Shown one piece after another: positions 1-5,758 of a stretch of 6,015 bases of DNA. The translations under genes and the position numbers were made by a program. Within the stretch, counting starts at the first letter, position 1. Every line of letters starts with the position of its first letter. A model generated the notes under the pieces. That model was not told where the DNA came from. It worked only from the letters and a program-made list of their open reading frames with translations, and made no database searches. Source of the stretch: an uncultured Victivallales bacterium (GTDB lineage Bacteria > Verrucomicrobiota > Lentisphaeria > Oligosphaerales > JAFGRS01); the NCBI GenBank assembly GCA_903834675.1, contig CAILKC010000491.1, positions 1-6,015 of the forward strand, written 5' to 3'.

Positions 1-57
1 CCCTTCGGGGCTGAAGAGGCAGAAGGGATGGCGCCCCTTCGGGGCTGAAGAGGCAGA
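1..57. repeat. Direct repeat, 23 identical bases at 34-bp spacing
   Basis: Positions 1-23 and 35-57 are identical. Each copy contains CCC-TTCG-GGG, a UUCG tetraloop-type mini-hairpin, and the overlapping CTTC-GGGGCT-GAAG dyad. The first copy continues as AGGGATGGCGC before the second begins. The first copy starts at the window edge, so the repeat may continue to the left. Confidence 0.75.
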
Positions 58-88
58 GGCGAACCCGCGACTTCCGCGGCTGGGGGTG

Positions 89-111
89 CCGCCGCGAAAC
101 CGTAGCGGCGG
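89..111. other. GC-rich hairpin, 7-bp stem
   Basis: CCGCCGC (89-95) pairs perfectly with GCGGCGG (105-111) around the 9-nt loop GAAACCGTA. There is no T-run on either side, so no terminator is claimed. A smaller hairpin, CCGCG-ACTTC-CGCGG, lies beside it at 65-79. Both fall in non-coding DNA downstream of the operon. Confidence 0.4.
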
Positions 112-118
112 GATGGCG

Positions 119-148
119 GATCGAGATGGACATCGAAATCGGGATCGA
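119..148. repeat. Degenerate hexanucleotide repeat (NATCGA type)
   Basis: Five consecutive 6-bp blocks read GATCGA, GATGGA, CATCGA, AATCGG and GATCGA, a decayed tandem repeat of consensus NATCGA. Translated, it gives alternating Asp/Ile/Glu-type strings, a known source of false small ORFs. No gene is called here. Confidence 0.55.
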
Positions 149-154
149 ATCAAC

Positions 155-181
155 GGGGGGACTCGGACACTGCGTCCCCCC
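155..181 (-). terminator. Possible rho-independent-like terminator or REP-type hairpin
   Basis: GGGGGGAC (155-162) and GTCCCCCC (174-181) form a perfect 8-bp stem around an 11-nt loop, 134 nt beyond the DUF4838 stop. In the direction of transcription it is followed by GTTGATTCG, which is only weakly T-rich, so a classical terminator is not proven. A dispersed REP-like hairpin is an equal alternative. It is the strongest hairpin downstream of the operon. Confidence 0.4.
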
Positions 182-315
182 TCGTCTATCGACCCACCAC
201 GGCGGGCAGGCCCTCGACCCTCTGCGGTTCTTAGACAAGCGAACCCCTACGGAGCTGACTTGCGCCCGCGCCACCCGGGAAAACCAGCAAACGCGAAGGA
301 CCCGCACCGGCCCCT

Positions 316-2400
316 TCACCCCGACACCTGCTTGGGGCCCGACGCCGCGCGTTGCTGCCGGCAGCGGCGGAGCAGGTCGCGCAACTGGGAACGGGTGAGG
401 GCGTCCCGGCTGACCAGGCCGGCGCCGGGCTGCTCGAAGCCGATGGGGATGTAGAACGAGTCCAAGGCGTCCGCCACGGTCTCGATGGCCTCCCAGGCGA
501 CCTCGGCAGCGGGTCGGTCATCTCGGTGCAGCGCGTCGTGGTAGGCGACGCATTCGGTCATCAGCCCCATCACCTCAAGGCCATAGCGCAGCAGGCGGCG
601 CTCCTCTCCGAGCCGCATCTCGATCTGTGCCTGCGTCTCCTGCTGGCGCTGCTGCGCCGGGTTGACGGCCCCAGGCGTAGGCGTGGCCCCCGCCGCCGCG
701 CTGTCCTCCCGCTCCCGGGCCCGGACGTGGGCAAGGCTGGCAAGCGCCTTCGCCATGAGTTCCGCGGACTGCCGACCGCTGGCGATGGCCCCGGCCGGGT
801 CCCGGAAGTGGTTATCCATCGGCAATGGCTGCGTCGGCCGCGCCCCATCCCAGCGCAGAAGTTGGGAGAGGACACTGCGCGCCGCCCAGGCGCGCCAGTC
901 GGCACTCGGCAGCCAGGCTTCTTCCAGAAGAGCGTAGACCGTCCGCAGATCGGCCGCATAGGGCCCGTACCAGTCGCGGAAGTAGCCCTCGAGAAAGGCA
1001 TCGACATCCGTGCCGGTGTCCCAGGCCAGTTGGGCGTAGAGGGATTGGGTCAGAGTACGCATGCCCCAGTTCACCAACGGCACATGCATGTAGGTCAGGC
1101 CACGGGCCCCGAGCGCGTGGTAGGCCGGCAGGTCGGCGCGCAGGCGACGGGTGAACAGCAGCGGCAGATCCTCGAACTTGGAGACGTTGTAGTACTCGCC
1201 AATGGTGATAGGCAGCGCCGCCGGAGCCGTGAGCCAACTCGCCAGGGCCGCGTGGTAGCGGGCATTCTCGGCGCAGGCGGAGTCCGCAATGTCATGGGCA
1301 TAGCAGCGGTTGATCGGGTAGTAGGTCACGCCGTCACCCGCCGCGACCAGATTCGCCGGGATCGGCCGTTGCGGGCCGCTGAGGGTCGCGGTCCCCTCAT
1401 AGGCACAGACGACCAGACGCACCTCGTGGTCCAGGCGGCCCGTGGCCCGAGCGCAATCGAGGCACCGCCGCAGCCCGGAGAGGAAGAACAGCGTCTGATC
1501 GCTGCTATTGCCGAGGCGGGCGCACTCGGGGCAGGCGCAGGTGTTGCCCCAAGTGTCGAATCCCCAGATGTCGATGCGGTCGGCCTGGTACCAGTCGCCC
1601 ATGATGCGCCTGAGCACCTCGGCGCCCAGAAAATCGATCAGATCCGGCTGGGCCACACAGAACTGCGTGGCCAGGGCCCGATCCCGGCGCCGTATCCCGT
1701 CCGGCGGGAGCCCGTACCAGGCCTGATGCTCCTCCCACAAGGTCCTTCCGGAAGGCAGGTAACGGTTCGGACTCAGAATCTCCTCGAAGATATGCCCGCC
1801 GACCTTCATGCTCATCCCGAGCTTGTGGCCAAGCGCTCCGGTGGCCGGCCGGTGGGTGGCCAGATTCAAGCGGTTGCGCGCCATCCACAGCCAGAGTTCC
1901 GCCGATTCCTTGGACACACCCTCAAAGTCGAAACCGCGGCCGAACGACATGGATGGCGCCGCCTCGACCCGTGCCAAAGGCAGAACCAGGTCCTCCCGCG
2001 CGGCGGGGGCAACCTCGCCCAACTTGCCTGGCGCGTACCAGCGCCAGCCTTGCAGACGCAGCAATTCGTAGGCCGCATACAGGGCGCCCGTGCGTCCCCG
2101 ACCGGTCAAACGCACCCCTCCAGGAATGGGCTCCAGGCTGAAACGGTCGTCTTTGCTGGCCGGATCATCGACCCGGAGTTCGACGGTGACGTCGCCCGCA
2201 GCCGACGAGGAACCGACTCTCAGCCCGGCCGCCGGGAGCGTGCGACCGAGGAAATGCTGCAGTTCCGTGGCGGCAAAGGCCAGGGTGCAGCGCGCGGCGC
2301 GGTCCGGATCGCGGCGGAAGTCGATATCGGCCTCCTCGCCGGCCCAGAGCATGGCCAGCCGCTCGGCCTCGGGATAGGGCAGGACTATCGAGATCTGCAT
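316..2400 (-). CDS. DUF4838 domain protein, alpha-glucuronidase-like (putative glycosidase)
   Basis: A 694-residue protein of the DUF4838 family, whose members resemble alpha-glucuronidases and occur in polysaccharide-degrading bacteria; substrate and chemistry are not established here. Residues 38-145 match a GH67-type N-terminal domain: AATELQHFLGRTLP, then GVRLTGRGRTGALYAAYELL (95-114) and GWRWYAPGKLGEV (118-130). The central domain (about 150-500) has IDIWGFDTWGNTCACPEC with a Cys-x-Cys-Pro-x-Cys motif at 288-293, ITIGEYYNVSKFEDLP (398-413), and FLEGYFRDWYGPYAADL (469-485), all typical of the family. A low-complexity stretch (560-590) precedes a helical C-terminus (590-680). No signal peptide is visible, so it appears cytoplasmic, unlike its partner. 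The start at 2400 follows AAGGAG with a 6-nt spacer. An in-frame start at 2508 would overlap the upstream gene and has no support. It lies 28 nt behind the beta-helix gene and is probably co-transcribed. Confidence 0.88.
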   Translation of the reverse strand: MQISIVLPYPEAERLAMLWAGEEADIDFRRDPDRAARCTLAFAATELQHFLGRTLPAAGLRVGSSSAAGDVTVELRVDDPASKDDRFSLEPIPGGVRLTGRGRTGALYAAYELLRLQGWRWYAPGKLGEVAPAAREDLVLPLARVEAAPSMSFGRGFDFEGVSKESAELWLWMARNRLNLATHRPATGALGHKLGMSMKVGGHIFEEILSPNRYLPSGRTLWEEHQAWYGLPPDGIRRRDRALATQFCVAQPDLIDFLGAEVLRRIMGDWYQADRIDIWGFDTWGNTCACPECARLGNSSDQTLFFLSGLRRCLDCARATGRLDHEVRLVVCAYEGTATLSGPQRPIPANLVAAGDGVTYYPINRCYAHDIADSACAENARYHAALASWLTAPAALPITIGEYYNVSKFEDLPLLFTRRLRADLPAYHALGARGLTYMHVPLVNWGMRTLTQSLYAQLAWDTGTDVDAFLEGYFRDWYGPYAADLRTVYALLEEAWLPSADWRAWAARSVLSQLLRWDGARPTQPLPMDNHFRDPAGAIASGRQSAELMAKALASLAHVRAREREDSAAAGATPTPGAVNPAQQRQQETQAQIEMRLGEERRLLRYGLEVMGLMTECVAYHDALHRDDRPAAEVAWEAIETVADALDSFYIPIGFEQPGAGLVSRDALTRSQLRDLLRRCRQQRAASGPKQVSG

Positions 2401-2406
2401 GGTCGA

Positions 2407-2412
2407 CTCCTT
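2407..2412 (-). promoter_or_regulatory. Ribosome binding site of the DUF4838 gene
   Basis: The minus strand reads AAGGAG, six nucleotides before the ATG at 2400. It lies inside the 28-nt gap after the upstream stop codon. It fixes the start at 2400 rather than at the in-frame codon at 2508, and it indicates independent but coupled translation within one transcript. Confidence 0.85.
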
Positions 2413-2428
2413 CGTGCCGCGGCCGACA

Positions 2429-5400
2429 TCACCGGGACAACACCAACTCGCCCGCGTTACCGACCTCGTAGAAGGCGCCGCCGGTCGCCCGCCATGCCAC
2501 CCAGGCATCTGTCGCCGCCACGTGCAGCCCGATATTGAAGCCGACTCGGCTGACCTGCGCCGGGTCCAGTTGCAGCGCCGCGAAGGGGATGCGCCATTCG
2601 CAGGTCCATTCGTCCGCGCTCACGCGTGCCGCATAGACCACCGCGTCCCGGAGGGCTTTACACTGCTGCGGCGAAGCGCCTCCGGCGGGCAAGGCCTGCC
2701 AGGAGGCGTCGGAGGAACCCCACAGCACAAAGATGGGGTTGCCGACGGTGCCGCTCGACCCTTGCAACGAGACTTCGACGCCGTCGCAGGCGGCGAATTC
2801 GGTGCCGCCGCGGAGCTTGACGCCGGGTGCGACCGCGATGCGGATGGCGAGGTACAGAAACTGGTCGTCCCAGGCCGCACAAGCACGGCCGGGCACGGGA
2901 CTGGCGGCCGCTCCGGCTGCAACCTCCGCGATGGCAATCACCCGAGCACTCTCCTGCCACGGCCACTCGTCAACCGCGCCATCCACGGCCCTGGCGCCCA
3001 CGGCGCGGCCCGCGACGAAGGCGGGCCGCGACGAGCTGACCGCGATCGGCACCGCGGCCATCGCCGGGGCCGCCTGGCGGACCGCCGGAGGCACTTTGGG
3101 GACGGCGCCGCAGTCGCTGAACAGGTTGTCGGTGCTGCCAACCGCATCCCAGAGCCCAGCCCGACTCTCGGCTACGACCTGCGTACAACGGGTGAAAACG
3201 TTGCGCTGGAACAGGCTGCGCCCAGTATCGCGGAACGGATCGGCGTGCAGCCCCAGAACCGCACTCCCGGCCTCGTCAAACCCGGAAAATTGATTGCCGA
3301 TGACCTGGAAGCGCCCGCGGACCTGCACCGCCTGCGTGACCCCGCTGGTCGCGCCGCGCGTCACGAGGTTATCCCTGAACCCCGAGGCCTCGCCACCGTA
3401 CGAGTCCAGGATCACGGGCTGCAAACAGTCGGCCACGGTGTTGTCATGGAGATTCCAGTTGGCCGCAGGCGGGATGATCTCAAAGCTGTCACCGGCCTTG
3501 AGCCCGGCGCGGGGCTCCTTGATGACAATCTTCACCTTGTCCGTGGCCGCCGCCCCAGTGATGGCCTCGACGACCGACCGCTCGGTCGCCTTGCCCGCCG
3601 CAAGCCAGACCAGTTGCCAGCCCTGGCACTGGCTCACCGAACGCGGCTCCAGGGGAATCGTCCGCTGGGCCACCACAAAGGTGCGCGGATCAATGACCTC
3701 ACCGACGCGCGAGGTGCCCCGGCCGGTCTGGATGCCGACCCCGCAGTTGCGGATGAGATTGTCATGTACGTTGGCGTTGAGGGCTGGCTCGAGCAGGCGC
3801 AGGGCGGTCACTTTCGGGTCGCAGGCGCCGCGGACATAGATCTGATTGTCGGCCACGATGGTGTCCGCCGCACTGATATCAATGGCGATCCGTGGGACTG
3901 AGGCCGCGCCGATCTCGGTCATGTCGAAGAGGTTGCCCGAGACCGTGGCATTCGCCGTGGCGTAGTGGGTGAGATCGGAGCTGCCGGAAATATTCACGGC
4001 CGACGAACCGAAGTTGATGAACAGGTTGTTGGTCACCAGCACCTGGGTGGCCCCGACCGCCGCCCGAATCGCGGCGCCCCCATAAGGCACGGTGCTCTCG
4101 AACACGTTGTTGGCGATGATGTGCTGCCCGGCCCCGAGTTCAGGGAAAGTGTTGTCATGGTTGGCCGGACCAAGATTGCCCATGGCCACCGTGCCGGCAT
4201 TGCGCACGTAGTTGCCGACGAACTTGACGAAGCGTGACGCCCCCTCCCAGGCGCAGCCGCCCACGTCAACAATGCGGCACTCGATCACGCTGGTGTTCTC
4301 CGTACCACACATCACGTCGTTGAAGGCGTTGCGCCCACAGTCGATCGCCGAGCAGCGCAGGTAGGTGGTTGACTTGGTGTAGACCTGGTTCGGCTTGTCC
4401 ACCGGGCCGCGGCTGCGACCGCCGGAGACGAAGCACTCGGTGGCCATACGCCGACCATGACAATTCTCGATCAGGACCCGCTCCGTGTCGCCGATCGTCA
4501 CCGCATTGCAGCCCTTGGCGCCAAAACCCCAGAAGTAACTCGAGCCGAGGGTGCGCAGCAGGCCGCACTGGTCGCGCTCCTTGAAGCCGGAATGGCCGAC
4601 CATGGTGAAGTTGCGCAGGGTCACCTCAGTGCCTTGTGAAAGAGTGACGCAGGCGCCCTCCCCCTCGCTGATGTCCAGCACCGTGTCGACCGCGTTGGCC
4701 CCCTCGATGGTGATCCCCGTCGCCGCCCGCACGATCAGCCCACGCGACAGGCGGTAACGGCCGACCGGAACGTGCAGGTTCAGCTTCTCCTTGATGGCTC
4801 GGTTGATCGCCGCCTGCAACGCGGCATCGTCACAGTGCCGCAGAGCCGCGGCGCTGACCGTGCGGGTGGGTGCCTCGCGCAGGGTGACCACCTGCCCCTC
4901 GATCTTCTCGATCACCGACACCAACTGGCCGCGGGAAGAGAAGGCCACGGTGTAGCCTTTCTCCCAGTCGTGCGGGTTGAAACGCACCTCGATGCCGTCA
5001 CGTATCGGTTGCCAGTCTCCCGTGATCGCCACGGTCGGCCGCCAGGTCCGAGCCAGGTCCTCCGACCAGCGAAACGTGGTCGTGCCCGCCGGCACATCGA
5101 GCAGCAGCACCAGCCAGTCGCCCTGGGTGCCATTGTAGCCGCGGATCTCTGCCTTATCCTGCAGCGGCTTGCCCATGGTCACCACGTTCCGCGGCCCCCA
5201 GATCGTCTTGCCCAAAGTGCGCGGATTGCACTCCGCCAGCATGACCCCTTGCCCAACCTTGAAGTCCCCAACCGCGGCCACCGTGATCTCTTTGACTCCC
5301 TGCGTCGTCGCCGCGGTAGTCGAGTACTCGGAGCCCGAAACACCACAGGCCCGGGCGTCAAGCCAGCCCTGGGCTGTCTCGGACGACGACTCTGCCGCGG

Positions 5401-5470
5401 CCGCCGCAGCCAGAGCCCCCGTGAGCAACGCCGCCAGCGCCAGCGGACCGCAATTCGGTAAGCTGAACAT
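2429..5470 (-). CDS. Secreted right-handed parallel beta-helix protein with C-terminal CBM9-like domain
   Basis: A 1013-residue protein, probably exported and acting on or binding a polysaccharide; the exact reaction is unknown. Residues 1-26 form an Ala/Leu-rich signal peptide, likely cut after the AAAAAA run before ESSS. Residues 35-205 are a beta-rich N-terminal region I cannot assign (GDFKVGQGVML, GDWQPIRDGIEVRF). Residues 213-260 look like the start of a pectate-lyase-type helix (DDAALQAAINRAI, then HVPVGRYRL). Coils then run to about 787, with recurring Asn turns such as VGNYV 418, ANNVF 453, TNNLF 480, SGNLF 511, HDNLI 569, RDNLV 699, IGNQF 724 and TDNLF 780. Residues 583-670 interrupt the coils. 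An Ala/Pro linker (791-825) leads to a CBM9-like domain (828-1013: DGAVDEWPW, AAWDDQFLYLAIRI, CDGVEVSL, WRIPFAAL, WVAWRATGGAFYEV). The start at 5470 is chosen for its AGGAG site and signal peptide. It is first in a two-gene operon. The fold is confident; the activity is not. Confidence 0.9.
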   Translation of the reverse strand: MFSLPNCGPLALAALLTGALAAAAAAESSSETAQGWLDARACGVSGSEYSTTAATTQGVKEITVAAVGDFKVGQGVMLAECNPRTLGKTIWGPRNVVTMGKPLQDKAEIRGYNGTQGDWLVLLLDVPAGTTTFRWSEDLARTWRPTVAITGDWQPIRDGIEVRFNPHDWEKGYTVAFSSRGQLVSVIEKIEGQVVTLREAPTRTVSAAALRHCDDAALQAAINRAIKEKLNLHVPVGRYRLSRGLIVRAATGITIEGANAVDTVLDISEGEGACVTLSQGTEVTLRNFTMVGHSGFKERDQCGLLRTLGSSYFWGFGAKGCNAVTIGDTERVLIENCHGRRMATECFVSGGRSRGPVDKPNQVYTKSTTYLRCSAIDCGRNAFNDVMCGTENTSVIECRIVDVGGCAWEGASRFVKFVGNYVRNAGTVAMGNLGPANHDNTFPELGAGQHIIANNVFESTVPYGGAAIRAAVGATQVLVTNNLFINFGSSAVNISGSSDLTHYATANATVSGNLFDMTEIGAASVPRIAIDISAADTIVADNQIYVRGACDPKVTALRLLEPALNANVHDNLIRNCGVGIQTGRGTSRVGEVIDPRTFVVAQRTIPLEPRSVSQCQGWQLVWLAAGKATERSVVEAITGAAATDKVKIVIKEPRAGLKAGDSFEIIPPAANWNLHDNTVADCLQPVILDSYGGEASGFRDNLVTRGATSGVTQAVQVRGRFQVIGNQFSGFDEAGSAVLGLHADPFRDTGRSLFQRNVFTRCTQVVAESRAGLWDAVGSTDNLFSDCGAVPKVPPAVRQAAPAMAAVPIAVSSSRPAFVAGRAVGARAVDGAVDEWPWQESARVIAIAEVAAGAAASPVPGRACAAWDDQFLYLAIRIAVAPGVKLRGGTEFAACDGVEVSLQGSSGTVGNPIFVLWGSSDASWQALPAGGASPQQCKALRDAVVYAARVSADEWTCEWRIPFAALQLDPAQVSRVGFNIGLHVAATDAWVAWRATGGAFYEVGNAGELVLSR

Positions 5471-5479
5471 GATCCTTCT

Positions 5480-5485
5480 CTCCTC
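5480..5485 (-). promoter_or_regulatory. Ribosome binding site of the beta-helix gene
   Basis: The minus strand reads GAGGAG, with AGGAG nine nucleotides before the ATG at 5470. A second purine run (AAGGA, 5473-5477) is closer to the start. The purine-rich stretch supports initiation at 5470. The upstream in-frame ATG at 5494 has no comparable site in front of it. Confidence 0.75.
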
Positions 5486-5568
5486 TTGGCTCATCCACAC
5501 ACCCGCAGCTCTGGCAGAACCTCCGAACGGCCCATCCGCCGCCGCCGAGCGCGTGTTCTCGGCCCAAG

Positions 5569-5597
5569 AAGGTAGCGCGACGGGGCGGGCCAGGCAA
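5569..5597 (-). promoter_or_regulatory. Candidate sigma70-type promoter for the two-gene operon
   Basis: On the minus strand, TTGCCT (5592-5597) is followed after exactly 17 nt by TACCTT (5569-5574). TTGCCT matches the TTGACA -35 consensus at four of six positions, and TACCTT fits the relaxed TAnnnT -10 form common in GC-rich bacteria. Transcription would start near 5562, leaving a leader of about 90 nt before the ATG at 5470. The -35 box lies between the arms of an inverted repeat (5586-5603). The call rests on pattern matching only. Confidence 0.4.
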
Positions 5598-5603
5598 GGC
5601 CCG
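5586..5603. promoter_or_regulatory. Operator-like inverted repeat around the -35 box
   Basis: The arms CGGGCC and GGCCCG are perfect 6-bp complements around a 6-nt spacer, and the spacer is the candidate -35 hexamer. Such a placement would suit a repressor site. GC-rich DNA makes short GC dyads by chance, so this is suggestive only. Confidence 0.25.
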
Positions 5604-5730
5604 AAGGCGGGTGCCCTCAAGGCCCTGATGCACAGGTCACCCTTATTCCGGCGCGCGCTCCTGGGATTCGCTGCTTGGGCGGATATAGGTATGAGGCTCT
5701 TGTGGAACCCTCGGCCCACCAGTATTTCGC

Positions 5731-5758
5731 CTGGAGCCGGCGGTCTCCGCCGTATCCT
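5731..5758. repeat. Shortened 28-bp copy of the array unit
   Basis: Positions 5731-5745 match the first 15 nt of the 123-bp unit. Positions 5746-5756 then match unit positions 37-47 (TCCGCCGTATC), so 21 nt of the unit are absent. The result is a tight hairpin CGGCGG-TCT-CCGCCG (5738-5752) with the same stem as the full unit but a 3-nt instead of a 24-nt loop. It directly abuts unit 1, at the operon side of the array. Confidence 0.75.

Larger units (their letters stand above)
58..315. other. Intergenic region downstream of the operon, no convincing gene
   Basis: This stretch carries the hairpins and the hexanucleotide repeat described separately. Short open frames on the plus strand (starting near 86 and 126) translate to Arg/Pro-rich or repeat-derived strings without a ribosome binding site or any family resemblance. 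From 182 to 315 I see no structure, tRNA or promoter that I can support. Confidence 0.6.
5471..5730. other. Leader region upstream of the operon
   Basis: This 260-nt stretch between the repeat DNA and the beta-helix start holds the candidate promoter, the dyad and the ribosome binding site. The minus-strand frame continuous with the beta-helix gene stays open here, but its translation is Arg/Ala/Pro-rich and shows no recognisable domain. I treat it as non-coding. No riboswitch or tRNA was recognised. Confidence 0.5.

Noticed and set aside
182..315. tRNA or small RNA in the left intergenic region
   Set aside because: A GGGGTTCG-like stretch on the minus strand recalls a T-arm, but no acceptor stem or anticodon arm can be paired around it.
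309..339. Terminator at the DUF4838 stop (GGCCCC...GGGGCC)
   Set aside because: The stem is only 6 bp with a 19-nt loop, spans the stop codon and lacks a T-run. Chance pairing in GC-rich DNA is likely.
2401..2508. N-terminal extension of the DUF4838 protein to the in-frame codon at 2508
   Set aside because: It would overlap the end of the upstream gene by about 80 nt and encode a stretch with no domain. AAGGAG lies just before 2400.
352..2538. Open plus-strand frame of 728 codons opposite the DUF4838 gene
   Set aside because: Its translation is Arg/Gly/Pro/Gln-rich with no recognisable domain. The opposite strand carries a clear family match with a good ribosome binding site. Long antisense frames are expected in DNA this GC-rich.
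2399..3901. Open plus-strand frame of 500 codons opposite the 3' half of the beta-helix gene
   Set aside because: The translation lacks any family signature and runs antisense to well-supported CBM9-like and beta-helix coding sequence.
5685..5712. Alternative promoter with TATATC as -10 on the minus strand
   Set aside because: The nearest -35-like hexamer (TTCCAC) is only 14 nt away, too close for a sigma70 promoter.
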